A DNA stretch of 64,000 nucleotides from Pseudonocardiales bacterium (GCA_030840295.1 JAVEET010000030.1:1-64000); one strand, 5' to 3'. Numbered from the stretch's first letter, positions 27,206-35,900 are shown. Notes: generated by a model not told the origin, from the sequence alone. Numbers and translations are program-made.

Positions 27206-27320
27206 ATCTGGAGAACAGCACGGCGACCGTCTTCGGCCTTGCGGTGTTGATCCTGATGCTCGGCCCGGTCTCGGGCGCGTACTTCAACCCTGTGGGTGTC
27301 ATCGGCGAATTGGCGAATTG
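27205..27320 (+). pseudogene. Fragment of an aquaporin (MIP) gene
   Basis: The frame translates as YLENSTATVFGLAVLILMLG followed by PVSGAYFNPV, which matches the region around the first NPA loop of actinobacterial aquaporins (consensus GPVSGAHFNPAV; the NPA alanine is V here). Both flanks are lost: the left side runs into the DUF5677-like gene and the right side into AT-rich DNA before the tail-fibre gene. A non-functional remnant. Confidence 0.6.
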
Positions 27321-27387
27321 GTTAAAAACAGAGGTAGGTCACATTTTACAAATTAGAAGTTGTTACAAGGAGGACCAGCCGTAAGGC

Positions 27388-30120
27388 TCAGGCACCGGTC
27401 GCCACGGCGTAACTCGCAAGCAAGCTCGCAGCTGAGAGGCTCGCCGATGGGGCCGTCTGGCACGCAATAGTGAACCCCGTCGTGTTCACAGCAGAGATGT
27501 ACAGGCCCAGCGCGGCCGTAGCAGCGTTATTCGGAGTGACCGTCACGAACGGCACGGTCTGAAACCCGCTCGCGTACGTGACAGTGCACAAGGCACCGGT
27601 CGTCGTGGACGTGCCGGTACCGAGCTTCACCTGGCCGCACTGGTTGCGTGAGTGGACGTCAACCGACGCCGCCGGCGGCAACGTGCCCACCGCGGAACCG
27701 TTAGCGATGGTCGGGGCGTTGCCGGTCATCCGCAGTACGGAGGCGTTGATCGTTTGAGCATTGTCGATGGTCAGGCTTGGAATGACGACTTGAGAGACAA
27801 CACAGCCGTTCACTTTCAGCTTCGTGGAACCGATGTAGCCGTCGTAGTCGGCGGCCCAACGATGCGTGGCGTCGACACCGACGACCTTGACACCGATGAT
27901 CGTTCCAGTGTTCGGGTCGCTTCCCACTTGGTCGATGTGGATTCCGATGGCGGTGTTGTCGAGGCCGATGCTGCCGTTGTAGATACGGCCACCGATGATC
28001 GTCCACCGGAATGACGCCGTCGTGAACCAGAACCCGTAGAGGGTCGGAGTATCTGGGTAGCAGCCGATGTAGATGTTGTCCGAGCCGCTGTCCTTGAAGA
28101 CGGTCTTCGGGAATTGCGCGGACACGCTGATCCCATAGCCGTGACCCGCGATATGCGTGTTGGCGCTCCCGTCAGTCTGGAACGACGTCTCAGGACCAAC
28201 CACGACATTGTCGATGAATGTTGAGTCGTAGCAGAACGACGTGGCGTAGATGCCGATGCTCCCGGTAACGACCGCGACGTCGATGGTCTTGTCAGCCTTG
28301 CAACGGCTGATCCGCATCTCATGGGTGCTCTTGGTTGCCCCAGTGTTGCCGACGACGAGTCCGTGCATATTTGGGTTCCGCCAGGTCACGCCGTCAATGT
28401 CGGAGGTGTAGCCGCTCATCACCTCTATGGCGTGGTCGGAGTGGTTGTTGCAATCGAGATAGCCGCCGACGATGAACTTGTCCCGCCACCTAAGCGTCAG
28501 AGCGCCGACAACTATCAACGCACCCGTGAACGTCGCGGTGGCGCGAATGGTGGCGCCGTGCATCCGCAGGCTCGCGTTGTTCGGGAGGTTCAGTTGCGCG
28601 CTGACCAGATACGTCCCAGGCGGGATGACCGCAACGCTTGACGCGGCATCCGCCGCGGTGAACGCGGCTTGGATCGCAACCGTGTCGTCAGTGGTGCCGT
28701 CCCCCTTGGCGCCGTACGTCTTGGCATTGATGCCCGCGCCGACGTCGAGCCGTAGCGGGACATAGGTGCTAGACAGATCTGGAATCTGCGATGTCGGGAC
28801 GTGCGTCGTGCCATCAAGAGTGGCGACACCATTGGCCGCGCCCTTGTCGAACGTCGGGACTGCGCTGGCATCGGCGGCGGTCAGGGTGACCGCACCAGTC
28901 TTTCCGGCCACTGAGGTAACTGGGGCAATCGGTGGCGCTGCCCACTTAATGCCGCTGGCCTGGGTCGAATCAGCCGTCAGGACTTGGGTGTCGGCCCCGA
29001 GGCCGAGTTTGGTGTACGACGCAGCACCAGTAGCAGCCAAGAGGTCGCCCTTCGCGGTGAAGTCGGACCTGTGAACAACGGAGCCATCATCGGCCTTAGC
29101 GTTCAGTGCAACTTGGGTGACGGTTGAGATGGGCTTGTTAGCGTCCGACGTGTTGTCGATGTTGCCCAAGCCAACATCGCTACTCGTCAATGTGACTGCG
29201 CCGGTCTTGCCCGCCACGGATGAAACAGGGGCACTTGGTGGCGCGGACCAAGTAGTTGCGGAAGTGCTCGTCGCGGTCAGGACCTGGCCGGCGGTCGGGG
29301 CCGATCCAGGCATTGCGATGCCATTAACCTTGGCGACGGTCGGGCTCGCAGCCGTACCCGCCAGGTCACCGGCCAGTTGAAGTTTGCCTTTGGAGAGGGT
29401 GGTCGCATCTGGCGTGCCGGTACCGGCGGCGGTGTCAACGTAGGCCTTGGTGGTGGCATCGGTTGGATTGGTGGGCGTCGGGACAGTGACCGTGCCCGTG
29501 AACGTCGGAGAGGCCAGCGGCGCTTTTGCAGCCAGTCCGGGGACGGTGGGCGCCGCAGCCGTGCCGCCGAGATCACCGGTGAGTTGCAGGATGCCTTTGG
29601 TGGTCGGCGTGGCATCGGTGACGATCGTGCTGGTGAACGTGCTGGCGACCCACTTGCTTGATGGCGTGTCGAAGCTCAGGACTTGGCCGTTGTTTGGTCC
29701 AGGCGCATTGACATCGCTGAGTGCAGTCAGGGACGCGGGGGCGCCGACATCGGCTGCACTCAGCGTCACCAACCCGCTGGCATCCGGTGTCTTGCCGTTG
29801 ATCTCCTGCACCGACGAGTCGGCCTTGCCGAGACTCGCCTGAACGGCATTGGTCAGATCATTGACCGGAATGCCGCCCGCGGGTTTGGTGTACTTGGAGG
29901 CGACCTGCGACACGATGCTCTGAGTGGTCGGATCGAGCTTCACGTTCGTCACCGATCCGTCTGCGAGATTCGCCGTGGACACCGCGCCAGCGCCAAGGGC
30001 AACGTTGTCGATAACGCCAGATTTTAGAGTGCCGTCAGGATTGTGGGCTTGAGACAGGAAGTCGTTGAGGATGTTTCCCCAAGTTCCGTCATCTGATCCG
30101 GGATGTGGAAGGCGTGCCAT
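27388..30120 (-). CDS. Phage tail-fibre-like protein with parallel beta-helix domain
   Basis: 910 residues. The N-terminus MARLPHPGSDDGTWGNILND is a recognisable short leader; then come repeated tail-fibre modules (SVAGKTGAVTLTSSDVGLGN, TSDANKPIS, PLASPTFTGTV), and from about 460 a pectate-lyase-like beta-helix (TYGAKGDGTTDDTVAIQAAF, VIPPGTYLVS). Such proteins trimerise as tail or surface fibres that bind or cleave glycans. There are no other phage structural genes nearby, so it is more likely a surface or secreted adhesin-like protein of the cassette, or was captured from a phage. Its upstream neighbours are prepilin, Tat-signal and TatA genes on the same strand. SD is weak and far (GGAG 17 bases upstream). 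Confidence 0.8.
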   Translation of the reverse strand: MARLPHPGSDDGTWGNILNDFLSQAHNPDGTLKSGVIDNVALGAGAVSTANLADGSVTNVKLDPTTQSIVSQVASKYTKPAGGIPVNDLTNAVQASLGKADSSVQEINGKTPDASGLVTLSAADVGAPASLTALSDVNAPGPNNGQVLSFDTPSSKWVASTFTSTIVTDATPTTKGILQLTGDLGGTAAAPTVPGLAAKAPLASPTFTGTVTVPTPTNPTDATTKAYVDTAAGTGTPDATTLSKGKLQLAGDLAGTAASPTVAKVNGIAMPGSAPTAGQVLTATSTSATTWSAPPSAPVSSVAGKTGAVTLTSSDVGLGNIDNTSDANKPISTVTQVALNAKADDGSVVHRSDFTAKGDLLAATGAASYTKLGLGADTQVLTADSTQASGIKWAAPPIAPVTSVAGKTGAVTLTAADASAVPTFDKGAANGVATLDGTTHVPTSQIPDLSSTYVPLRLDVGAGINAKTYGAKGDGTTDDTVAIQAAFTAADAASSVAVIPPGTYLVSAQLNLPNNASLRMHGATIRATATFTGALIVVGALTLRWRDKFIVGGYLDCNNHSDHAIEVMSGYTSDIDGVTWRNPNMHGLVVGNTGATKSTHEMRISRCKADKTIDVAVVTGSIGIYATSFCYDSTFIDNVVVGPETSFQTDGSANTHIAGHGYGISVSAQFPKTVFKDSGSDNIYIGCYPDTPTLYGFWFTTASFRWTIIGGRIYNGSIGLDNTAIGIHIDQVGSDPNTGTIIGVKVVGVDATHRWAADYDGYIGSTKLKVNGCVVSQVVIPSLTIDNAQTINASVLRMTGNAPTIANGSAVGTLPPAASVDVHSRNQCGQVKLGTGTSTTTGALCTVTYASGFQTVPFVTVTPNNAATAALGLYISAVNTTGFTIACQTAPSASLSAASLLASYAVATGA

Positions 30121-30208
30121 AGGTCGTTACAAAATGCTCCTGATTATCTGGAACTAGAATACGAAATGTATTAGGGAAATACAAGCATAAAAGGTCGTGC
30201 ACACGTAT

Positions 30209-30904
30209 CTACAGACTCGATGGTTGGGGTAATCCAACAATGCAAACGGTATCGCCAGACGGCGAATGTTCACTGTAGGTCTGATTGGTCAGCGTGCGGA
30301 AGTTCGGCCAGCTCGTGTCCAGAACAGGTGACAGCTTGCAATCCACCGCGCCCTCAAGCATGAACTCGATGGCAGCAGCCTGGCCGGCTCCATCTATCGT
30401 GATGCCGTTAACCATCATCTCAACGCCCCGCCAGCCCAAGCCGCCGTTATACGAGATGACTTGGGTATCGCCCGGTGGCAGGTTGCCAAACGCCTTCGTA
30501 AACGAGGCATCGAACGTGGGATCTGAGTTCGTACGGGCGGCGTTGGTCCAGCCGCAGTCGGGTATCCCATCGCTGCTTGTATCGAGATAACCTGTGCCGA
30601 GACAGACGTAGTTGACGCCGCCGCCATAAGGCGGATAGCTGCCGTTGGCAATGAGGTAGCTGTAGAGGGCCTTCTCATACTGCTTGGCGGTGTCGATGCG
30701 CTTCGCATTGCGCGCGCTGGCCTCAGCACCTGAAAATGCGTTGAGTGTAAGCGCGGCCAGGATGCCGATGACGATAATGACGATGAGCAGCTCCACGATC
30801 GTGAAGCCTCGTTGGGTGCGCACTCCGATGTTCGTGTCGTCGCCCTTCAGGGGGTGTCCTCCGCGTGCGCCGTCGTCCGAGCCGAGATGCCGAGCTCGGG
30901 ACAT
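30209..30904 (-). CDS. Type IV pilin-like prepilin
   Basis: 231 residues. The prepilin peptidase motif is textbook: RGFTIVELLIVIIVIGILAA, with cleavage after the G before FTIVELL (E at +5), then a mature domain with cysteines (VCLGTGYLD, IPDCGW, CKLSPV, TVCIVG). Before the motif lies a 33-residue leader MSRARHLGSDDGARGG..., unusually long, and its GSDDG sits at the same residues (8-12) as in the tail-fibre protein downstream. A GTG inside the frame (just before RTQRG) would give a short, normal leader. Major or minor pilin cannot be decided; no pilus assembly genes lie nearby. Confidence 0.85.
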   Translation of the reverse strand: MSRARHLGSDDGARGGHPLKGDDTNIGVRTQRGFTIVELLIVIIVIGILAALTLNAFSGAEASARNAKRIDTAKQYEKALYSYLIANGSYPPYGGGVNYVCLGTGYLDTSSDGIPDCGWTNAARTNSDPTFDASFTKAFGNLPPGDTQVISYNGGLGWRGVEMMVNGITIDGAGQAAAIEFMLEGAVDCKLSPVLDTSWPNFRTLTNQTYSEHSPSGDTVCIVGLPQPSSL

Positions 30905-30910
30905 GACCGA

Positions 30911-31114
30911 CTAGCGCCTCGCTCTGGGCGGCAGGCTGTGTCCGTAGGTCGTCAATGCAACGTCAGCGTTGTCCCTGGGGCTCGCGTGAGAGCCGCTCAG
31001 CGCGTGGATGACCGCGGTAATGCCGAGCACCGCCAGGAGGCCCGCGCCGGCTACCTTGAGGAAGCCGCGACGATCCATCTCTTTCTGTAGCAGGGTGTTC
31101 AGTTCGTCCCGCAT
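30911..31114 (-). CDS. Small twin-arginine signal protein
   Basis: 67 residues from the ATG at 31114. The segment KEMDRRGFLKVAGAGLLAVL is a classic Tat signal (RRxFLK) with an attached hydrophobic core, leaving a mature tail of only about 25 residues, ending YGHSLPPRARR. It lies directly downstream of tatA (4-bp gap) and upstream of the prepilin, so a dedicated Tat substrate is the simplest reading. Mature function unknown; a membrane-anchored peptide is possible. Confidence 0.7.
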   Translation of the reverse strand: MRDELNTLLQKEMDRRGFLKVAGAGLLAVLGITAVIHALSGSHASPRDNADVALTTYGHSLPPRARR

Positions 31115-31118
31115 GCTG

Positions 31119-31361
31119 CTACTGCGGCTCCGAGGTTGCGTCGCCCTCACGAGCGCCAGCGGCTGACGGCTTCGCCACCTTCTTCACGCCATTCGCATCG
31201 TCAAGTGATCCCCGCAGCTCTTTGAGAGAACTACCAAGACCGCGAGCTAATTGCGGCAATTTCTTGCCGCCAAATAGCAACAGTACTATTGCGAGGATAA
31301 TGAGCAATTCGGGAAAACCTAGGCCGAGCAACTCGGCAAAATGTGTGGATGGCATTGCCAT
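31119..31361 (-). CDS. tatA: Sec-independent translocase subunit TatA
   Basis: 80 residues. N-terminal membrane helix then the FGG hinge: [20 protein letters not shown], followed by the amphipathic helix [18 protein letters not shown], diagnostic of TatA/E. It forms the pore for folded Tat substrates in the cytoplasmic membrane. AAGGA lies upstream of the ATG at 31361. Being an isolated tatA next to a tiny Tat substrate, separate from any tatC, it looks like an accessory copy rather than the main housekeeping gene. Confidence 0.9.
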   Translation of the reverse strand: MAMPSTHFAELLGLGFPELLIILAIVLLLFGGKKLPQLARGLGSSLKELRGSLDDANGVKKVAKPSAAGAREGDATSEPQ

Positions 31362-31390
31362 ATTCCTTGTTTAGGTTATGCTTTAAATAT

Positions 31391-31690
31391 ATGGCATATG
31401 TCCGTCAAATACAATACGAGGGTTCCACCATTGAAGTGCACGTACTCGGTTCAGGTGCCGCGCACGCAGCGGGTGGCTACGACTGTGCTGCGTATGGCGC
31501 CGGAGGCTATAACGAAGGGGCCTGCACGGCGAACGCAACGACCGTTCCGCCTAGGGCCGTAACCGCACGGGACAGTGCGAATGGGTTAAGCCCTTACCTG
31601 CCAGTGGCTATCGGCATTGGACTCGTCCTAGTCGGCTTGGTGGTCGTCATCGTTCTGCGCAGACGACGTAGGCAACGCTCCGCGCAGTAG
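31391..31690 (+). CDS. Small surface-anchored or membrane protein
   Basis: 99 residues from the ATG at 31391. N-terminal soluble segment with tyrosine/glycine-rich stretch (GGYDCAAYGAGGYNEGACTA), then one C-terminal membrane helix (VAIGIGLVLVGLVVVIVL) and a basic tail (RRRRRQRS), the layout of a tail-anchored or sortase-like protein, but no LPXTG is present. The gene is divergent from tatA with only 29 bp between start codons, so promoters must overlap. Function unknown. Confidence 0.6.
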   Translation: MAYVRQIQYEGSTIEVHVLGSGAAHAAGGYDCAAYGAGGYNEGACTANATTVPPRAVTARDSANGLSPYLPVAIGIGLVLVGLVVVIVLRRRRRQRSAQ

Positions 31691-31988
31691 GGGCGAGATG
31701 GCACTATATCTTTGATGTCTCGGCTTGGTCGTATTCCGCGCCCGGAGTGCGATAGGCGCCGATGAGAGTCTTATTCAGGTAGAAATAGAAAGGGCAACGC
31801 CTACCAGAACGAATGCAGCCCGAGCGCGAGCGATCCGAGAGGGTATATATTCGTCGGATCGCTTGCGTAGGAGTTGAATCACATGACGCGCTGACTGTCG
31901 CGCTTGTCATCACTCTGAGCATAACAAATCGACGACCGATTGCAATGACGGTTATGCCGAGGGTATAGACATGGCGATTGGACCAGTC
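31691..31988. other. AT-richer intergenic stretch with a long hairpin
   Basis: No convincing gene. It contains a 14-bp inverted repeat (listed separately) and lies next to the 3' end of the serine recombinase gene, so it may hold part of that enzyme's recombination site; I cannot prove this from sequence. Confidence 0.4.
31825..31867. repeat. 14-bp inverted repeat with 15-base loop
   Basis: CGCGAGCGATCCGA (31825-31838) and TCGGATCGCTTGCG (31854-31867) pair except for one mismatch; the loop holds TATATAT. No T-run follows on either strand, so a protein-binding or recombination site is as likely as a terminator. Confidence 0.6.
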
Positions 31989-33743
31989 CTATTCATTGGG
32001 ATGGCGGGGCTGCCAAACTTGTCCTGCCGAGGCGATGTGTTCTGCCGTTCCCGGCGAGGAAGAGACGTCCAGAACCACCAACGCCAACGCTGCGCCTCGA
32101 TCGATGCCTCCCGTTTTCTTGGGTGCGTGTGCCAACTGACGAAGCTCTCTGAGCTGGTACACGTGCCGTCCGCTGATACTCGTGGCGTCGGGCAGAATTC
32201 CTGCGCGTCGCCACTGATTCAACGTGGATGGGCATACGCCCAATAGTCGTGCCGCTTCCTGCACGGTCAGCCAGTCGTCGTATCTCGGCTCCGCCGAGGT
32301 ATCCCCGGTGACCGTGTGCGGGCTGTCCTTGACTGTCGGCGTGGGGGCCGCTGGTTCGACGTATCCCCAGAAGCGCATGGTTTCGCCCCACGTCGTGAAG
32401 ACATCGAGTACCGGTGTCGAGTACGTGTTGTCCACCACGAAGCGGACGACTAGTGCGCGCAGTCGCGCCCGCCGACTCGGATTGTTGAGATGCTGCCAGT
32501 CCTCAAGCAGAGCCTGCGCTAGCAGGGCGGGATCGATCACAGCGGCCTGCCCTTCAGTCAGAGCGATCTCGTCGAGCACGGCGGATTTCAAATGGACTTC
32601 AAGGGCAGGAAGGCTGGCTGCAAGCACGCGAGCCGCCCGCCACCGCTCGCGAGCCCACCGTTCGGCGTCCTGCTTCGCGATCGCACTCGTGCGCGGGTCC
32701 TCGGCGAGTTTGCGCAACCATGATGGGATCAGCGTATCGATCCGATTCTGGTTGACGGTGGATGACCGCGAAGGCGTTCCGTGGGATCGGCAACGATACT
32801 TTTTCCGGTCGCCGCCGAGGGCTTCTTCGGGCGTCATGGCGGTACCGCAGCGGCAGGTAAGCAGACCCTCGAGCAGGAACGCGTCGCGATCGGTGTGATG
32901 CTGCCAGCTGGTCTGTTCTCTCCTGGACCGGTAGGCCAGCCACTCAGCCTCCGTGATGAGGGCCTTCTGGGCGCCGGGAAGGTACTGTCCCTCGGCGACG
33001 ATGTATCCGGCCGCGAAGCCACGATCCAGCAGGGCCGCGACAGTCCCGTGAGACCACACGGTCCTCGGCATACGTGGATTGGCTGCCATGTAGCGACCTC
33101 GGTTGAGCCAGCGAGCCAACGACCGAAGAGATTCGCCGGCGACGTAGCGGCGATAGAGGTCCGCAATGACTGGGCCGGTTCGGCGATCAACGACGAATGC
33201 ATCGCCCTGCTTCCGGTACCCAAACTGGTTGTGTCCGTTAACCGGTAGCCCAAGACGCGCTCGCCGCTCACGGACCTCGCGCCAGACATCGCCCATTCGG
33301 TCGGACTCATAGGCAGCGAACTCGGCGAGCATCCCGCGCGCGAAACGACCGGTCGACGTACGAACGTCAAATTGCTCCGTCGCCGATTCGAGCCGGCCAC
33401 CCGCGGTCTCGACCCGATCGACGGCGACAGCCCAGTCAAGGCGGTTCCGCGCGATCCGGGACCATCGCCACACGACGATGACTTCAGCTTGCCCCTGTTC
33501 CACCATCGAAACCGCTTCGTCGACCTGTCGCGCCCGCCAGAAACGTCCGCTCAGATCGAGATCCTCCAGCACAGCGACGATCCGATATCCCCGCCTTGCG
33601 CTGTAATCACTCACCGCGGCCATCTGCAGCTCGGGACTGATCATGCCCTCGCGTGCCTGGCTAACCCGCACGTACGCCACCGCTCGTTCAGGCCGGAGCG
33701 GTGCGGCTGGCCTGCTGATATCCATGTCGCCAGAGTGAGCCAT
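31989..33743 (-). CDS. Large serine recombinase with C-terminal excisionase-like HTH
   Basis: 584 residues. Catalytic serine S28 in AVAYVRVSQ, with the usual downstream motifs VVWRWSRIARN and FARGMLAEFAAYESDRM, then the recombinase domain and a zinc ribbon (LTCRCGTAM, YRCRSH). About residues 500-550 form a MerR/excisionase-like HTH (LTVQEAARLLGVCPSTLNQW), an unusual extra domain. The enzyme would join attP and attB by 2-bp staggered cuts. Start is the first ATG; an ATG six codons later (MDIS) is an alternative. It lies between the surface cassette and a regulator gene transcribed away. Its own attachment sites were not identified. Confidence 0.85.
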   Translation of the reverse strand: MAHSGDMDISRPAAPLRPERAVAYVRVSQAREGMISPELQMAAVSDYSARRGYRIVAVLEDLDLSGRFWRARQVDEAVSMVEQGQAEVIVVWRWSRIARNRLDWAVAVDRVETAGGRLESATEQFDVRTSTGRFARGMLAEFAAYESDRMGDVWREVRERRARLGLPVNGHNQFGYRKQGDAFVVDRRTGPVIADLYRRYVAGESLRSLARWLNRGRYMAANPRMPRTVWSHGTVAALLDRGFAAGYIVAEGQYLPGAQKALITEAEWLAYRSRREQTSWQHHTDRDAFLLEGLLTCRCGTAMTPEEALGGDRKKYRCRSHGTPSRSSTVNQNRIDTLIPSWLRKLAEDPRTSAIAKQDAERWARERWRAARVLAASLPALEVHLKSAVLDEIALTEGQAAVIDPALLAQALLEDWQHLNNPSRRARLRALVVRFVVDNTYSTPVLDVFTTWGETMRFWGYVEPAAPTPTVKDSPHTVTGDTSAEPRYDDWLTVQEAARLLGVCPSTLNQWRRAGILPDATSISGRHVYQLRELRQLAHAPKKTGGIDRGAALALVVLDVSSSPGTAEHIASAGQVWQPRHPNE

Positions 33744-33873
33744 AGCCCGACATCGGCGCGAGAATCGGCCGGCCGACGATCACACCTTGCGCGGCGACCA
33801 TTTCCCTGATTAGGTGCCCCCTCCGTTCGGGTCGCCCGGATACCGGGCGGCACCGAATGAGAGGACGTTTCAT

Positions 33874-34860
33874 ATGGATGTTTCCGCGCGAACGCGGGTT
33901 GCCATGGTCGGCCTGCCGACGGTGATTCAGGCCGGGATCGCATCCCTGGTGCCTGAAGCGGAGATCGTCGGCGCCTACGAGAACCTTGGCGACCTCCTGG
34001 CCGAACCTGCCGTCGTGGACATCGTCATCATGGACGTCCGCGGATCTTCGGCTAGCTACGTCAGCGGTGCTGAGGAGGTCGCAGCTGCAGTCGACGCCGG
34101 CTATAGCGTGCTGCTCCTGAGTGGCGAGCGCGACCTGTTGGTCCTGCTCGCGCACCTGTCGGCGGGAACCGGCGGTGTCGTCTTCCACCGTGATGACCGT
34201 GACACCCTCGCCGACGCCATCCAGGAGGTCGGCGCTGGACGACGGTTCGTGTCCGCGCCTTCGTCCGTTCTGCACTCAGCGTGCAAGCTTGGTCTCTCGC
34301 TGACGCCTAGGCAGAGGCAGATGGTGTTCGCCCGGGCGGATAAGGAGACGTTCCGTTCGGCCGCGGTTCGACTGGGCATGTCCCAGAAGACGGCCAAGGA
34401 ATTCTTCGCCAGCGCGCAACGAAAGCTGGCGGCGGAGCCACGTGAGCCAGGGACGCCTGGGCACGCCGGGGAGCCGCGCGTCGGAGCTCTAATGACGGCA
34501 CCACTGCGCTTTCCGGACGACCTACCGGAGTGGAGTTCGCGGAAGGCTGACTACGACCACGAGCCGCTTGTCACGCGCACTGGTGACGGCTTCACCATCG
34601 CCGTGACCTATCACCACACGGTGGTCACGATCTTCATGACCAACCCCGAATTGAACTACGCCGAGACCACCGGGCCGGGCGAGCTCGACGGCGAACAGGA
34701 TCGGCCGATCGTGGGCGGTGTCCGCGACACCTCCCCCGCGTTCCTGCGCAGGCTATGGCAGCTCGGCTATCCGTTTCGGGTGTTCCCGATCGTGACCGAC
34801 TACGAGGCCAGCTTCGTCCAAGACGGCGAGCCGACGGACGGTCTGATGTGGACCGAATGA
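33874..34860 (+). CDS. Response-regulator-like protein with LuxR-type HTH and extra C-terminal domain
   Basis: 328 residues from the ATG at 33874. An N-terminal receiver-like domain has the phospho-accepting-type aspartate in VDIVIMDVRGSS; a LuxR-type HTH lies near 140-185 (LSLTPRQRQMVFARADKETF, LGMSQKTAKEFF). After it a 125-residue domain starting MTAPLRFPDD is unrelated to response regulators; it begins with an internal ATG that has GGAG upstream, so it might also be made separately. No partner kinase is nearby. Divergent from the serine recombinase, so it may regulate it. Confidence 0.65.
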   Translation: MDVSARTRVAMVGLPTVIQAGIASLVPEAEIVGAYENLGDLLAEPAVVDIVIMDVRGSSASYVSGAEEVAAAVDAGYSVLLLSGERDLLVLLAHLSAGTGGVVFHRDDRDTLADAIQEVGAGRRFVSAPSSVLHSACKLGLSLTPRQRQMVFARADKETFRSAAVRLGMSQKTAKEFFASAQRKLAAEPREPGTPGHAGEPRVGALMTAPLRFPDDLPEWSSRKADYDHEPLVTRTGDGFTIAVTYHHTVVTIFMTNPELNYAETTGPGELDGEQDRPIVGGVRDTSPAFLRRLWQLGYPFRVFPIVTDYEASFVQDGEPTDGLMWTE

Positions 34861-34888
34861 TGACGTCGCGGCAGGCGTGGGCGCACCG

Positions 34889-35113
34889 ATGAGCTACCAG
34901 TACCTCGACACCATCACCTCCGAGGATCTGCGGCTGCTCTCCGACGTCGACCTGATGCAGCTGCGGCAAGTGGTCATCCAGTTCGGCTGGGAGATCCGGA
35001 CGCGCTGGCTCACCGATGAGCAGAGGCGCGACTGGCGGTCATGGGTCGAGGCCCTCACCGATGAAGTTTTGGCGCGCGACTTGTGGCTGTTCGAGGAGGT
35101 AGACGCGATCTGA
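34889..35113 (+). CDS. Small unknown protein
   Basis: 74 residues from the ATG at 34889, acidic and helical (DLRLLSDVDLMQLRQVVIQF). No family recognised. It follows the regulator gene by 28 bp on the same strand and is likely co-transcribed with it. Confidence 0.5.
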   Translation: MSYQYLDTITSEDLRLLSDVDLMQLRQVVIQFGWEIRTRWLTDEQRRDWRSWVEALTDEVLARDLWLFEEVDAI

Positions 35114-35117
35114 CGAC

Positions 35118-35900
35118 CTAATTGTTTCGGCGCGCAAAGGCTTCGGCGGCACCGATGAGCGCCGCCTCGGGGTAGGGCGACACCATGACTCTCGGCCGGG
35201 TGAAGTGTTTGGGTAGCTGTTCGAGTTCGCCTCGCAAGTTCGCTTTGAACGCGTCCCAGTGGTTCCTGGCGATGCCGCCGGACAAGACGACGGTTCGCGG
35301 TTGGAAGACAGCGCTCAGCCGCTCGATGAACGACCCTAGGCGGTAGCCGTAGTGGGCGCGGCCGCGGTCGCTGCCCATCGTCTGCTCCAGTTCCTTCAAC
35401 CCGCTGGAGCCAAGCGCCCACCACGCCTCGGGTGAGCTGGCGCGGGTGTCGAGCTTCCACTCGCCCAGGTCCCAGTTCTCACCGGAACACGGGATCATCG
35501 GACAGCCGTGGCGGTCTGTCAGTCCGAAACCTACGGACGTGCCGAGTGAGATAGCGAGGGTGCCGTGCTCGACGTCCGGCATTGCGCTGGCGGCGTAGGC
35601 GTGGGCCTCACCATCGTTCAGGACGACCACCGGGCATCCCAGGCTTCGCGTGAGGTCTGCCTCGAGTTCACCGACGAGTTCCGGTGCCGCGCGGCTCATG
35701 CGGACATACCCGTGTTCGCTATCGACGAAAGCGGCCAACGAGATCGCCACGCCGTCGAGCGGCGATGTGGCGTCACGGACCGCGCGCACGAGGCTTGCGC
35801 GATCCGTGACCTTGACCGTCGCCGATTGCAATTGCTGGCCCGGGCGCACGACCGCCAGGCGAGACGAACTGCCGCCGATGTCGAGCACGACTACCGCCAT
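35118..35900 (-). CDS. ROK-family sugar kinase
   Basis: 260 residues. ATP-binding motif VVVLDIGGSSSRLAVV at the N-terminus, a sugar-site region with VVVLNDGEAHAYAA and LGTSVGFGL, and VLSGGIARNHWDAF. These belong to the ROK/glucokinase family, which phosphorylates glucose or related sugars with ATP in the cytoplasm. The canonical ROK zinc motif CxCG is not seen, so it may be a divergent or N-acetylglucosamine-type kinase. ATG at 35900 has GGGAGGG upstream; the longer frame lacks support. No sugar transport genes adjoin. Confidence 0.75.
   Translation of the reverse strand: MAVVVLDIGGSSSRLAVVRPGQQLQSATVKVTDRASLVRAVRDATSPLDGVAISLAAFVDSEHGYVRMSRAAPELVGELEADLTRSLGCPVVVLNDGEAHAYAASAMPDVEHGTLAISLGTSVGFGLTDRHGCPMIPCSGENWDLGEWKLDTRASSPEAWWALGSSGLKELEQTMGSDRGRAHYGYRLGSFIERLSAVFQPRTVVLSGGIARNHWDAFKANLRGELEQLPKHFTRPRVMVSPYPEAALIGAAEAFARRNN

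Noticed and set aside
31704-31922. 72-codon frame on the minus strand
   Set aside because: Spans the long inverted repeat, has no SD and odd composition; treated as non-coding.
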